DNA of 64,000 nucleotides from Pedobacter sp. AJM (GTDB taxonomy: Bacteria > Bacteroidota > Bacteroidia > Sphingobacteriales > Sphingobacteriaceae). Below, piece after piece: positions 26,781 to 36,202 of the stretch. Position 1 is the first letter of the stretch; the number at the start of each line of letters is the position of its first letter. The stretch is from contig NZ_NHOT01000003.1 in assembly GCF_002197755.1 (NCBI RefSeq), forward strand, positions 1,116,001 through 1,180,000, in the 5' to 3' direction. The notes below the pieces were generated by a model. It ran no database searches, was not told the origin of the DNA, and worked only from the letters and a program-made list of their open reading frames with translations. Both the position numbers and the translations under genes were made by a program.

Positions 26781-28267
26781 TTAGCCAGCCTTTTTAAACC
26801 TGCTTTCGCCTGGCTTTCAATGCTGTTTTCATATTCGTGATTTTTCATGGCTATGGCCGTATTGAAAGCCTCTTTTGCTTTTACAGCATTCTTCTTTTTC
26901 TCATAAATTTTGCCCATTTGCACGGCAGAATTTGCCGCGAAATAATACTTTAAGCCTTTACCCTGGTTAATGGCGGATTGGTAATAAACCAATGCCTGAT
27001 CATCTTTATTTAACCCATCATAAACCCTGCCTAATCGATAATTAAATTCAGCTTTGTCTTTTTCACTTGCATAATCTGCGGTTTGCCTGTCAGCCAGTAC
27101 CTGCAGGGCTTTGGTTAAGTATCCTCCATCAAATAATAACCTGGTTTTCAGGAGATCAACAGGTGGCAAAGGTGCCGCTGCCTCATTTTTAGCTTGCTTA
27201 TCTTTTTCCGTAAAGAGGTAACCGTTGTTTATAGCTTTAGCCACAAATGTATTATACCCGGCTTTATCACCTTTTAAAAGCGAAATCCATGCAAGATGAA
27301 GATTGGCATCTTTAATATAATTCACTCCCTTATTCGACTGTAAAAAGCGGTTAAAATAAATACCCGCATTAAGATCTAATTTATTGAGATGAGCGAGACC
27401 CTCCAGATAATCAAGATAAGGAAAGGACTGATAAACCCCGCTTTCCGGCTTTTTAGCTAAAATTTGAATGGCTTCGTCGTTATGTGCATTTTTCAAACAA
27501 ACATAACCTTGTAGATAGCTTTTTAAAAGACTGGTATCTGCGATGCGCTCCGTATATTTCATTGTTTTGGCATAAGCAGACGGACTATGGGCCACATCAC
27601 TAAGTACGTAAGCATAATAAAAAACCACTTCATCATAAAATGGCTCATAGGTAGATTTAGGCAGATTATCTGCAAGTTTTTCAAACATATTCAGCCCTGT
27701 TTCAAGGTTTCCTTTAATACCAAAAGCAGATAAGGCTGTCTTTAATGCACCATCGGGCAGATTTCCTAAAACGGCATTGATTAAACCGAGACCTTTAAAG
27801 TTGAGTTGAAAATCCGGGAATTTCCTGGCGTTTTCCTGAAGGTAGCTATTGGCTTTCTTCACTTCCATCGCCGCATTAAAAAACTCTCCAAAACGGCCCC
27901 GAATTAAAGCCCATTGTAAATTTATTTCAGCCTGTGCATAAAGATAATATGGTGATTTTTTGTCATCGTCACTAATTTGATCTAAACGTACAGATTTATT
28001 ACCCTTAAGCCGATCAAAATCAGCTTTGCTTTCTGATGTAACCAGTGTAAAATAATCAACATAGTTTTCCAGCAGTGGAATAATGGAATTATTGGGGTGC
28101 TGTTTTTTTTCGGTAGAGATGTAAGCCCTGGCATTACCCAGTTTTAGTTCAAAAATACTTTTATACGCCTTCAGACAATTGCTGTTAAAATCAAAGTTCG
28201 CAAATAGAGAGGTAGACGGAAATATTAACAGAGCAGAAAGAATAATGAAACGCTGTGTCTTAGTCAT
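26777..28267 (-). CDS. Periplasmic tetratricopeptide-repeat protein
   Basis: The 496-residue protein has a signal peptide (1-24) and is almost all helical. TPR-like repeats are clearest near the C-terminus: AEFNYRLGRVYDGLNKDDQALVYYQSAINQG, then YFAANSAVQMGKIYEKKKNAVKAKEAFNTAIAM. TPRs bind other proteins; no enzyme motif is present. Conserved proteins of this type occur in Bacteroidota but I cannot name a function. Confidence 0.78.
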   Translation of the reverse strand: MTKTQRFIILSALLIFPSTSLFANFDFNSNCLKAYKSIFELKLGNARAYISTEKKQHPNNSIIPLLENYVDYFTLVTSESKADFDRLKGNKSVRLDQISDDDKKSPYYLYAQAEINLQWALIRGRFGEFFNAAMEVKKANSYLQENARKFPDFQLNFKGLGLINAVLGNLPDGALKTALSAFGIKGNLETGLNMFEKLADNLPKSTYEPFYDEVVFYYAYVLSDVAHSPSAYAKTMKYTERIADTSLLKSYLQGYVCLKNAHNDEAIQILAKKPESGVYQSFPYLDYLEGLAHLNKLDLNAGIYFNRFLQSNKGVNYIKDANLHLAWISLLKGDKAGYNTFVAKAINNGYLFTEKDKQAKNEAAAPLPPVDLLKTRLLFDGGYLTKALQVLADRQTADYASEKDKAEFNYRLGRVYDGLNKDDQALVYYQSAINQGKGLKYYFAANSAVQMGKIYEKKKNAVKAKEAFNTAIAMKNHEYENSIESQAKAGLKRLAN

Positions 28268-28363
28268 TTGATATGATATACGTTTGGATGAATTGATGTT
28301 TGGATCGTGTAAACTTAAATAAGAACTAAACGTTGAAATGTTATTCTTGTTTTGCGTATAAAA

Positions 28364-28396
28364 TAAAAAACGCCCCGATATTCTCGGGACGTTTTT
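28364..28396 (-). terminator. Terminator after the zinc-ribbon gene
   Basis: AAAAACGCCCCGA pairs with TCGGGACGTTTTT (one mismatch) around a short loop. The minus strand continues into T-rich sequence. It lies 24 bases beyond the stop of the 28420-29163 gene. Confidence 0.8.
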
Positions 28397-28419
28397 ATAA
28401 TCTTTATTAAAGGTGCTGA

Positions 28420-29163
28420 TTAGCCTTCTGCAACTTCATGTGTTAAAGCCTCATCAACCAATATACGGCCACAGTGCTCGCAAACGATAATTTTCTTACG
28501 TTGACGGATATCCAGCTGACGTTGAGGAGGAATCTGGTTAAAGCATCCTGAGCATGAATCACGATCGATGGTTACAACAGCCAAACCGTTAACTGCGTTT
28601 TTGCGCAAACGTTTGTAAGCCACCAATAAACGCTCCTCAATTTGAGGCTCTGCTTTATCCGCTTTCTTTTGTAAATCCTGTTCTTCTTTTTCAGTTTCAG
28701 CAGTGATTACGTCAAGTTCGCTCTTTTTAACTTCTAAATCTTTTTTCCTTCCTTCCAATTCTGCTTTTGCAGCTTCATAGATTTCTGTTTTAGAAGTAAT
28801 TTCAAAACCGTGTTCCTTAATTTTTTTCTCAGAAACCTGAATATCTAAACCTTGAATCTCAATCTCTTTGGTTAAAGCATCGTATTCACGGTTGTTTTTA
28901 ACTTCTTTTAATTGAGTATCGTATTTTTTGATGGCAGACTGGGCGTCTTTTATTGTGTTTTTACGCGTTACGATAGAATCTTCCAGGTCATCAAGTTCGG
29001 CCTTAATTTTTGAAATTCTGGTTTCTAATCCTAGAACATCATCTTCTAAGTCGGCAACTTCCATCGGTAACTCGCCACGTACCTGACGGATTTTATCAAT
29101 TTTAGTGTGGATATTTTGTAATTCGTATAAAGCTTTTAGCTTTTGTTCTACGGTTTGTTCCAT
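28420..29163 (-). CDS. Coiled-coil protein with C4-type zinc ribbon
   Basis: The 247-residue protein has residues 1 to about 190 as a long coiled coil (Glu/Lys/Leu-rich, with NREYDALTKEIEIQ). A zinc ribbon follows, with two Cys pairs in DSCSGCFNQIPPQ and IVCEHCGRILV. Members are thought to bind nucleic acid, but the role is not settled. Its ATG overlaps the stop of the Nif3-like gene by one base (TAATG), so translation is coupled; this gene pair is common in bacteria. Confidence 0.9.
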   Translation of the reverse strand: MEQTVEQKLKALYELQNIHTKIDKIRQVRGELPMEVADLEDDVLGLETRISKIKAELDDLEDSIVTRKNTIKDAQSAIKKYDTQLKEVKNNREYDALTKEIEIQGLDIQVSEKKIKEHGFEITSKTEIYEAAKAELEGRKKDLEVKKSELDVITAETEKEEQDLQKKADKAEPQIEERLLVAYKRLRKNAVNGLAVVTIDRDSCSGCFNQIPPQRQLDIRQRKKIIVCEHCGRILVDEALTHEVAEG

Positions 29164-30260
29164 TAAAACAAGTAATTTATGGGGTTTGTATTTTGCTCCG
29201 TTAAACGGATTGCAAAGTTAGTAAATTTTTTCTGAATAATTTCAAGCAATAAATTGGATGTAAATTGTTCAGTTTCAAAGTGTCCGATGTCGGCAATGAT
29301 GATTTTTTCTTCTGCATCAAAAAACTCATGATATTTAAAATCTGCAGTGATAAAAGCATCGGCCCCGGCAGCAATCGCCTCCTTTAAAAGGAAACTCCCC
29401 GAACCACCGCATACAGCCACTTTTTTAATTCTTTTTCCAATTACTTCCGTGTGCCTAACTACTTTAGCCTGCATACGATCCTTTACCAAATGCAAAAAAT
29501 CATAGCCATCCATATCGTACTCCAGCCAGCCCATCATGCCAGAACCAACCAGTTGATGTTTGTTCTCAAGCTGGTAAATATCGTAAGCCACCTCTTCATA
29601 AGGGTGATTTTCAAATAACGCCACTAAAATTTTTCTTTCCGCTTGTGTGGGATAAACCATTTCAATCCGCACTTCCGGTTCGCGGTGACGAATACCTTTT
29701 TCTCCAACAAACGGATCGGCATCTTCATTTCCTTTGAATGTTCCAAAACCATCGGCATTAAAGCTGCACTCGCTATAGTTTCCAATGTTTCCCGCACCGG
29801 CATAAAACAATGCCGACCGCAATTGCTCTGCCTGTGCATGTGGACAATAAGTCACCAGTTTTTTTAATAAGCCTGTTTTAGGCGAAAGCACCTTCGTTCC
29901 CGTTAGGCCTAAACGTTCACAAATTCGGGCATTGACGCCGGTATGAATGCTGTCAAGATTGGTATGAATGGCATATAAGGCAATATTATTTTTGATGGCC
30001 TTAAGCACAACGCGTTCTACATAGTTTTTACCATTAAGTTTTTTCAGGCCTTTAAAAATGATGGGATGATGGGTAATGATCAGGTTACAGCCTGTAGAAA
30101 TAGCTTCATCTACAATGGATTCGATGCAATCTAAAGCAACCAGGGCAGCACGAATCTCCATTTTAGGATCGCCAACAATTAATCCCGCATTATCATAGTC
30201 TTCCTGATAATTCAAAGGGGCAATGCTTTCCAGGTAATTCGTTATTTCTGATAATCTCAT
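29163..30260 (-). CDS. Nif3-like dinuclear metal-center protein
   Basis: The 365-residue protein is hexameric in family members. Metal ligands are visible in IITHHPIIFKGLKKL and, near the end, DFKYHEFFDAEE and ADIGHFETEQFTSN. A middle insert (about 130-235, with YEEVAYDIYQL) matches the PII/CutA-like domain found in the longer YqfO-type proteins. The substrate is uncertain. On the minus strand TATATTTA lies four bases before the ATG, one base off the consensus promoter box. Confidence 0.93.
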   Translation of the reverse strand: MRLSEITNYLESIAPLNYQEDYDNAGLIVGDPKMEIRAALVALDCIESIVDEAISTGCNLIITHHPIIFKGLKKLNGKNYVERVVLKAIKNNIALYAIHTNLDSIHTGVNARICERLGLTGTKVLSPKTGLLKKLVTYCPHAQAEQLRSALFYAGAGNIGNYSECSFNADGFGTFKGNEDADPFVGEKGIRHREPEVRIEMVYPTQAERKILVALFENHPYEEVAYDIYQLENKHQLVGSGMMGWLEYDMDGYDFLHLVKDRMQAKVVRHTEVIGKRIKKVAVCGGSGSFLLKEAIAAGADAFITADFKYHEFFDAEEKIIIADIGHFETEQFTSNLLLEIIQKKFTNFAIRLTEQNTNPINYLF

Positions 30261-30327
30261 GGTATAAATATAGAAATTTTAGGGTTTCTGTTTGAAAGTA
30301 AAATATTTTAGAACCTGACAAAAAACG

Positions 30328-30367
30328 AAAAGTCCGCAAAACCGATTTTTCTTCGGATGCGGACTTT
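30328..30367 (-). terminator. Terminator after the TM2 gene
   Basis: Arms AAAGTCCGCA and TGCGGACTTT (10 bp, perfect), then TTCGTTTTTTG on the minus strand. Confidence 0.85.
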
Positions 30368-30393
30368 GAATTTCTGCCGGGATTTCTCGATGT

Positions 30394-30765
30394 TTATTGA
30401 AATCCGCCACCCATTCTTACCATTTGTAAACTTTCGAAAACCGCTTTCTGGTTGTATTCAAATGCCAGGCTTTTATGGTTAATTACATCTACAATGGTTC
30501 CAATCATACACAAACCACCAGTAAAGAAGTATAAAATACCCATTCCGATTTGTCCGATGACGAATCTGTGTATTCCGGCGAAGCCTACAAAACCGATTAA
30601 GGCCAGTAATAAAATTTCTGATGGTTGTTTTCTTCTGCTGCCGTAAATCATTAAAAAATTGCGGAGCTGTTGTTCATTTAAGCCTGTTGTGGCTTGTTGC
30701 AAATAGGCATATTCTTCTGGCGTTATACCTGGTAACGACATTAAAGGTGATTGAAATATATCCAT
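30394..30765 (-). CDS. TM2 domain membrane protein
   Basis: The 123-residue protein has a soluble N-terminal helix pair (about 1-45) and then the TM2 domain: two membrane segments around a short loop (LLALIGFVGFAGIHRFVIGQIGMGILYFFTGGLCMIGTIVDVI). TM2 proteins are small membrane proteins of unknown function. It lies five bases after the DUF2752 gene; the two are often neighbours in this phylum. Confidence 0.9.
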   Translation of the reverse strand: MDIFQSPLMSLPGITPEEYAYLQQATTGLNEQQLRNFLMIYGSRRKQPSEILLLALIGFVGFAGIHRFVIGQIGMGILYFFTGGLCMIGTIVDVINHKSLAFEYNQKAVFESLQMVRMGGGFQ

Positions 30766-30770
30766 GGTTT

Positions 30771-31073
30771 CTATGTATTTAAGGTTAAAGTTTTAAATTT
30801 TCTCTTATTTCTGATTAATATATATATTCTATAAACTATAATTAAAAGTGCCGGAAATCCGAACCAATGTTCAGCGAAACTTTCGGCAAAATCGCCATGA
30901 AAAATATGGCTGATTGACCTGCCCAATCCACATCCCGGACACCAGCCCTGGTAGCCTAAATTAGCCAACGGACAAAGTGTAAAGTGATGCTCATGACCAT
31001 TTGCTGTTGCCAGTAACACTAAAGCCATCACCCAGAACATGAGTTCTAACGGGAAGTTTTTAATGTATTTCAT
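30771..31073 (-). CDS. DUF2752 membrane protein
   Basis: The 100-residue protein has two hydrophobic segments and the family motif CPLANLGYQGWCPGCGLGRSISHIFHGD. The CPGCG pair may bind metal or be redox active, but no function is known. First gene of a two-gene unit with the TM2 protein. Confidence 0.88.
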   Translation of the reverse strand: MKYIKNFPLELMFWVMALVLLATANGHEHHFTLCPLANLGYQGWCPGCGLGRSISHIFHGDFAESFAEHWFGFPALLIIVYRIYILIRNKRKFKTLTLNT

Positions 31074-31244
31074 GCTTTCAATTTATGTATTTTAGAGGAT
31101 TTGAAACTTGCTTTGTTACACGGATGGGTGCCTATTCGACAAACTGCAGATATAATCCGACGAATCCGTACCTGCACCCGAACAAACTTGCACAAACTTA
31201 AAAAACCTTTAACAAAATTGCGGGTTAATATTAAAGATTAAGCT

Positions 31245-31252
31245 TATTTTTG
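31245..31252 (+). promoter_or_regulatory. TAnnTTTG box four bases before mfd
   Basis: TATTTTTG followed by TGCC and then the TTG start. An upstream TTG at 31218-31220 could act as the -33 element, though the spacing is a little long. Confidence 0.5.
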
Positions 31253-31256
31253 TGCC

Positions 31257-34200
31257 TTGAACATTCGTGATTTAATAAACAGATATAAAACCGACGATCG
31301 GGTAACAGCGTTTACCAAAGCGTTAAATAGTACTAAAAGCCCGAAGATACAATTAAAGGGATTGGTAGGTTCTGCCGACGCCATTGTAGCACTTTCTTCT
31401 TACTTTTTACTTCATAAACCCATACTTTTTATTCTTCCGGATAGGGAGGAGGCAGCTTATTTTCAATCTGACCTGGAGAGCGTTTTGGATAAACAGGTTT
31501 TATTATTTCCTTCATCATACCGTAAATCTTTTGATTTTACCCAGGTAGATACCGCCAATGTATTGGCTCGTGCGGAAGTACTAAATGAACTTAACCACGA
31601 TTCGGAGTATGGAAAAATTGTGGTTTCCTATCCAGAAGCCATCGCCGAAAAGGTGATTGATCGCTCTGCGTTAGAGAAAAACACATTGGAAATTAGCCTC
31701 GGTGCTAAACTGGGCATTGATTTTATTAATGAATTTTTAATCGATTATGATTTCGACAGGCGTGATTTTGTTTATGAGCCCGGGCAATTCTCTATCCGTG
31801 GTGGTATTGTAGATATCTTTTCTTTTTCTTCAGATTTACCTTTCCGGATTGAGTTTTTTGGCGATGAGGTAGAAAGTATCCGCAGCTTTGAAATTGAAAG
31901 TCAGCTTTCGGTAAATAGTGTTAAATCGCTTACCATTGTTCCAAATGTACAAGCTAAATTCTTAACCGAAAGTAACATCAGCATCCTCGATTATATCGAT
32001 CGGGATACACAGCTTTGGCTTAAAGATGTAGAGTTTACCCTAGATATTGTAAAAGCCGGTTATAAAAAAGCCGTAGAACTTTGGAAGGCACTTCCACTGG
32101 CAGATAAAAATCAGAATCCCGAATGGATTGATCCAAAATTTGCTTTCAGTGATGAAAAACTTTTGGGCGATCATTTGCATGACTTTCCTTTAGTGGAATT
32201 TGGGAAGCAGTTTTTTTATAAAACAGACGATCGGTTTGAGTTTGAAACCAAACCGCAGCCATCATTTAATAAGGATTTTAACTTACTGATTCATAACCTC
32301 AAAGAAAATGAAAAAGAAGGGATTGTCAATTTTATTTTTACTGATTCTCCGAAACAAATTGAACGTTTATATGCCATTTTGGATGACATAGATAAATCGG
32401 CTAAATTCACACCGATTAACAGCATGTTGCGCGAAGGCTTTGTTGATCCTCAAATTCAAACGGCTTTTTATACCGATCATCAGATTTTTGACCGTTACTA
32501 TAAATACAAGCTTAAAAAGGGTTATCAGAAAAGTCAGGCCATTACACTTAAAGATTTACGCGAGTTAAAATCTGGTGATTATGTTACCCATATTGATCAT
32601 GGTATTGGAAAATATGCCGGATTAGAAAAGGTGGAAGTAAATGGCAAAACGCAGGAAATGATTCGTTTAATCTATGCCGATAATGATTTGCTTTATGTGA
32701 ACATTAACTCACTCAACCGTATTGCCAAATACAGCGGAAAGGAGAGTGGTGTACCAAAAATGAATAAACTCGGTACTGACGCCTGGGACAAGCTCAAAAA
32801 AACCACAAAAAAAAAAGTTAAAGACATTGCCCGCGATCTGATTAAGCTTTATGCATTGCGAAAAACACAGGCCGGAACCGCTTTCTCTCCCGATGGTTAT
32901 TTACAAACTGAACTAGAGGCTTCATTTATTTATGAAGATACGCCCGATCAGCTCAAAGCTACCCAGGATGTGAAAAAGGATATGGAAGCACCACATCCGA
33001 TGGATCGTTTAGTTTGTGGTGATGTGGGTTTTGGAAAAACAGAAATTGCTGTTCGTGCAGCATTTAAAGCAGTTGCAGAAGGGAAGCAGGCTGCTATCCT
33101 AGTTCCTACCACCATTTTAGCGTTGCAACATTTTAAAACTTTCTCTTCAAGGTTGAAGGATTTTCCGGTTACGGTAGATTATATTAACCGTTTTAAGACC
33201 AATAAACAGATCAAAGATACACTGGCAGAAGCCGCAGCCGGCAAGGTTGATATTCTGATTGGTACCCATCGTTTACTGAGTAAGGATGTGAAGTTCAAAG
33301 ACCTGGGCATCATGATTATTGATGAAGAACAGAAATTTGGCGTAACTGCGAAAGAGCGTTTAAAAGCCGTTCGTGTAAATGTAGATACTTTAACGCTAAC
33401 TGCTACACCAATTCCAAGAACACTACACTTTTCATTAATGGGCGCTAGGGATTTATCCATCATCAGCACGCCACCGCCAAACCGCCAACCGGTAAGTACC
33501 GAGCTTCATGTTTTTAATGATAAATTGATTCAGGAAGCTGTTCAGTTTGAATTAGACCGCGGCGGACAGGTTTTCTTCATTCACAATCGTGTAAATGATT
33601 TAATGCAACTGGGCGGAATGATTCAAAAACTTGTACCAAAAGCCAGAATTGGTATTGCCCATGGAAAATTAGATGGCGATGCGCTGGAAGATGTAATGCT
33701 TGATTTTATCAATGGTGAAAAAGATGTTTTGGTTGCAACCACAATTATTGAGGCAGGGTTGGACATTCCGAATGCCAATACCATCATCATCAATCATGCA
33801 CACATGTTTGGCCTGAGCGATTTACACCAGATGCGTGGACGTGTAGGCAGGAGCAATAAAAAGGCTTTCTGCTACTTATTGTCACCACCGCTTTCTACCT
33901 TAACTTCTGAAGCCAGAAAACGCTTAAGCGCAATTGAAGAATTTTCTGACCTGGGGAGTGGATTTAATGTTGCCATGCGCGATTTGGATATTCGCGGTAG
34001 CGGAAACTTACTAGGGGCTGAACAAAGTGGTTTTATCGCCGAAATTGGTTTTGAAATGTACCATAAAATTTTAGATGAAGCCATTCAGGAACTGAAAGAA
34101 GCAGAATTTAAAGGCTTGTTTGAGAATGAGCCAGAACGGCCATTTGTTGGCTTTACGCAGGTAGATACAGACTTGGAGCTATATATTCCTGATGCCTACA

Positions 34201-34595
34201 TTACCAATATTACTGAACGTTATAACCTATATACAGAGCTTTCTAAATTAAGCAATGAAACTGAACTGGCCATTTTTGAAAAACATTTAGCCGATCGTTT
34301 TGGTCCGGTTCCGCCACAGGTAAAAACCATGTTAAGTGTGGTGCGTTTGCAATGGTTTGGAAAGAAACTTGGCTTCGAGAAAATTAGCTTTAAGAAAAAT
34401 AGCCTGCGAGGGTATTTCTTAAGTGATAAACAATCGAAGTATTTTGACTCCAATACTTTTACCAGAATTTTAACTTTCGCTCAGAATCACCCAAGAATGT
34501 GCAACTTGAAAGAAGTTAAAAATACTTTGCGCATTGCATTTGATAACGTAAGTACGGTTGAAGAAGCCATTCAAACTTTAGAACTCATTGATTAA
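31257..34595 (+). CDS. mfd: Transcription-repair coupling factor
   Basis: ATP-driven DNA translocase that removes stalled RNA polymerase and recruits UvrA. The 1112 residues comprise a UvrB-like N-terminal module (PDREEAAYFQSDLE, RRDFVYEPGQFSIRGGIVDIF), the CarD-like polymerase-binding domain (about 430-500, HIDHGIGKYAGLEKVEV), helicase lobes with GDVGFGKTEIAVRA (about 588) and DEEQ (about 688), QMRGRVGRS, and the C-terminal TRCF domain. Start is TTG; no in-frame ATG gives a better N-terminus, and a promoter box sits four bases upstream. Confidence 0.97.
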   Translation: MNIRDLINRYKTDDRVTAFTKALNSTKSPKIQLKGLVGSADAIVALSSYFLLHKPILFILPDREEAAYFQSDLESVLDKQVLLFPSSYRKSFDFTQVDTANVLARAEVLNELNHDSEYGKIVVSYPEAIAEKVIDRSALEKNTLEISLGAKLGIDFINEFLIDYDFDRRDFVYEPGQFSIRGGIVDIFSFSSDLPFRIEFFGDEVESIRSFEIESQLSVNSVKSLTIVPNVQAKFLTESNISILDYIDRDTQLWLKDVEFTLDIVKAGYKKAVELWKALPLADKNQNPEWIDPKFAFSDEKLLGDHLHDFPLVEFGKQFFYKTDDRFEFETKPQPSFNKDFNLLIHNLKENEKEGIVNFIFTDSPKQIERLYAILDDIDKSAKFTPINSMLREGFVDPQIQTAFYTDHQIFDRYYKYKLKKGYQKSQAITLKDLRELKSGDYVTHIDHGIGKYAGLEKVEVNGKTQEMIRLIYADNDLLYVNINSLNRIAKYSGKESGVPKMNKLGTDAWDKLKKTTKKKVKDIARDLIKLYALRKTQAGTAFSPDGYLQTELEASFIYEDTPDQLKATQDVKKDMEAPHPMDRLVCGDVGFGKTEIAVRAAFKAVAEGKQAAILVPTTILALQHFKTFSSRLKDFPVTVDYINRFKTNKQIKDTLAEAAAGKVDILIGTHRLLSKDVKFKDLGIMIIDEEQKFGVTAKERLKAVRVNVDTLTLTATPIPRTLHFSLMGARDLSIISTPPPNRQPVSTELHVFNDKLIQEAVQFELDRGGQVFFIHNRVNDLMQLGGMIQKLVPKARIGIAHGKLDGDALEDVMLDFINGEKDVLVATTIIEAGLDIPNANTIIINHAHMFGLSDLHQMRGRVGRSNKKAFCYLLSPPLSTLTSEARKRLSAIEEFSDLGSGFNVAMRDLDIRGSGNLLGAEQSGFIAEIGFEMYHKILDEAIQELKEAEFKGLFENEPERPFVGFTQVDTDLELYIPDAYITNITERYNLYTELSKLSNETELAIFEKHLADRFGPVPPQVKTMLSVVRLQWFGKKLGFEKISFKKNSLRGYFLSDKQSKYFDSNTFTRILTFAQNHPRMCNLKEVKNTLRIAFDNVSTVEEAIQTLELID

Positions 34596-34599
34596 AAAC

Positions 34600-34663
34600 G
34601 TTAATTCAGTCAGCCGACTGACTGAATTAACGTTAATTCAGTCAGCCGACTGACTGAATTAAC
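34600..34663. repeat. Two perfect tandem copies of a 32-bp palindrome
   Basis: Copies at 34600-34631 and 34632-34663 are identical. Each has 14-base arms GTTAATTCAGTCAG and CTGACTGAATTAAC around a CCGA loop. The junction between the copies is itself palindromic. They fill the gap between the mfd stop and the promoter of the DUF4143 ATPase. No T-run follows, so they are not plain terminators; they could form two hairpins or a protein-binding site. Confidence 0.9.
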
Positions 34664-34673
34664 AAAATTTACC

Positions 34674-34681
34674 TATATTTG
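34674..34681 (+). promoter_or_regulatory. TAnnTTTG box four bases before the DUF4143 ATPase
   Basis: TATATTTG, then GATT, then ATG at 34686. The -33 region would fall inside the second palindrome copy (34632-34663), so anything bound there could affect initiation. Confidence 0.55.
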
Positions 34682-34685
34682 GATT

Positions 34686-35822
34686 ATGCAAAGTCAAATT
34701 TCCAGATATTTAAAATCAACAATTCTCCATAAAATAGGAAAGAATAAAGTGATTTTACTTTTCGGAACAAGAAGGGTTGGCAAAACATGGCTGATTGAAC
34801 AAATCACCGCTGAAGCAAATATTGAATATATTTTTTTAAACGGAGAGGATCAGGATATTCAAACCTTACTTGCTACCAGAACTACAGCTAACTATAAAAG
34901 AATTTTAGGAAATAGTAAATTATTGGTCATTGATGAAGCACAGGTGATTCCTGACATTGGCAAAATTTTAAAGTTGCTAATTGACAGCTTTAAAGATTTG
35001 ACGATTATAGCGAGTGGTTCATCAGCATTTGACCTCTCTAATCAAACCGGTGAACCGCTTACAGGCAGAAGTATAACCTACTATTTGTATCCGATTGCGC
35101 AATTAGAATTAGCACCAGGTGAAAATGGCTTACAAACTGCTCAAAATCTGGAAGAGCGGTTGATTTTTGGTTCATATCCTGAAATATTTCAATTGGAAAC
35201 GTTGGCAGAAAAATCTCAATACCTAACAGAATTAGTAAAATCATATTTGTTAAAGGATATTTTGATCTATGAAAACATTCAAAACAGTAATAAACTATTT
35301 GATCTGTTAAAGCTTATTGCCCTGCAAATTGGTTCAGAGGTTTCAATAGATGAGCTTTCCAGATCATTAGGAATCAGCAAAAATACTGTTGACCGTTATC
35401 TTGATTTGCTTTCGAAGGTATTTATTATTTATAAAATTGGCGGATATAGCAACAACCTCCGTAAAGAGGTTACCAAATCTTCGAAATGGTATTTTTACGA
35501 TAATGGTATCCGGAATGCAATTATCAATGATTTTAGATTATTATCACTTCGGAATGATCAGGGTATTTTATGGGAAAACTATGGGTTTAGTGAACGGATT
35601 AAAAAAACCAACTACGAACAACAGGGTGCTCAGTATTATTTCTGGAGAACATATGACCAGCAGGAAATTGATTTAATTGAAACTAAAAATGGAGAGATGG
35701 TGGCAGTAGACTTTAAATGGAGTAATCAAAAAAAGAAAATACCTGGTTTTTTTGCTAAAAACTATCCACACGCCTCATTTTCTATCATTAACAAAGAAAA
35801 CTATTTAGATTTTATACTTTAA
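34686..35822 (+). CDS. AAA ATPase with DUF4143 C-terminal domain
   Basis: The 378-residue protein has an N-terminal ATPase domain with Walker A GTRRVGKT (27-34) and Walker B LLVIDEAQ (79-86). A winged-helix-like segment follows (about 220-250, ELSRSLGISKNTVDRYLDLL). The C-terminal part shows a PD-(D/E)XK-like pattern: Asp329 (EIDLIE), Asp342 and Lys344 (VDFKWS). The family is widespread, patchily distributed and of unknown role. The downstream DUF3820 gene overlaps its stop by one base. Confidence 0.9.
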   Translation: MQSQISRYLKSTILHKIGKNKVILLFGTRRVGKTWLIEQITAEANIEYIFLNGEDQDIQTLLATRTTANYKRILGNSKLLVIDEAQVIPDIGKILKLLIDSFKDLTIIASGSSAFDLSNQTGEPLTGRSITYYLYPIAQLELAPGENGLQTAQNLEERLIFGSYPEIFQLETLAEKSQYLTELVKSYLLKDILIYENIQNSNKLFDLLKLIALQIGSEVSIDELSRSLGISKNTVDRYLDLLSKVFIIYKIGGYSNNLRKEVTKSSKWYFYDNGIRNAIINDFRLLSLRNDQGILWENYGFSERIKKTNYEQQGAQYYFWRTYDQQEIDLIETKNGEMVAVDFKWSNQKKKIPGFFAKNYPHASFSIINKENYLDFIL

Positions 35823-36040
35823 TGGATCCTACCTTATTACTCGATTTAGTCAAAATGCAAATGCCTTATGGCAAGTATAAAGGCTATCTAATCTGCAATA
35901 TCCCCGAAAGCTACCTGCTCTGGTATAAAGACAAAGGCTTTCCGAAAGGCAAATTAGGCGATTTAATGGCTACCATGTTCGAAATACGGGTGAATGGCTT
36001 GGAATATCTGTTAACGCCTTTGAAAAATCAGCAGCAGTAA
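35822..36040 (+). CDS. DUF3820 small protein
   Basis: The 72-residue protein contains the DUF3820 core MPYGKYKGYLICNIPESYLLWYKDKGFPKGKLGDLM. A similar fold in other proteins has been linked to nuclease-associated or virulence-regulated small proteins, but function is unknown. Its ATG overlaps the ATPase stop (TAATG), so translation is coupled. Confidence 0.85.
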   Translation: MDPTLLLDLVKMQMPYGKYKGYLICNIPESYLLWYKDKGFPKGKLGDLMATMFEIRVNGLEYLLTPLKNQQQ

Positions 36041-36202
36041 ATTAAGCGTAATTACTTAATCAATCATCATCCTGAGCGTAATCTAATTTATTAATAGATG
36101 CTGAAGTAAATTCAACATGAAGAGGTTCATAATATTCCCGCAGATCAAAATGATTTACGCAGAAAAATCTACATTGATCAGTGTAATCTGCGGGAAACAA
36201 AC

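Noticed and set aside
34600..34663. CRISPR-like repeat
   Set aside because: Only two adjoining copies with no spacer, and no cas genes nearby.
34686..36040. A defence island
   Set aside because: The neighbours are mfd and a FrnE-like oxidoreductase, with no known defence, toxin-antitoxin or mobile genes. The pair alone does not support a defence role.
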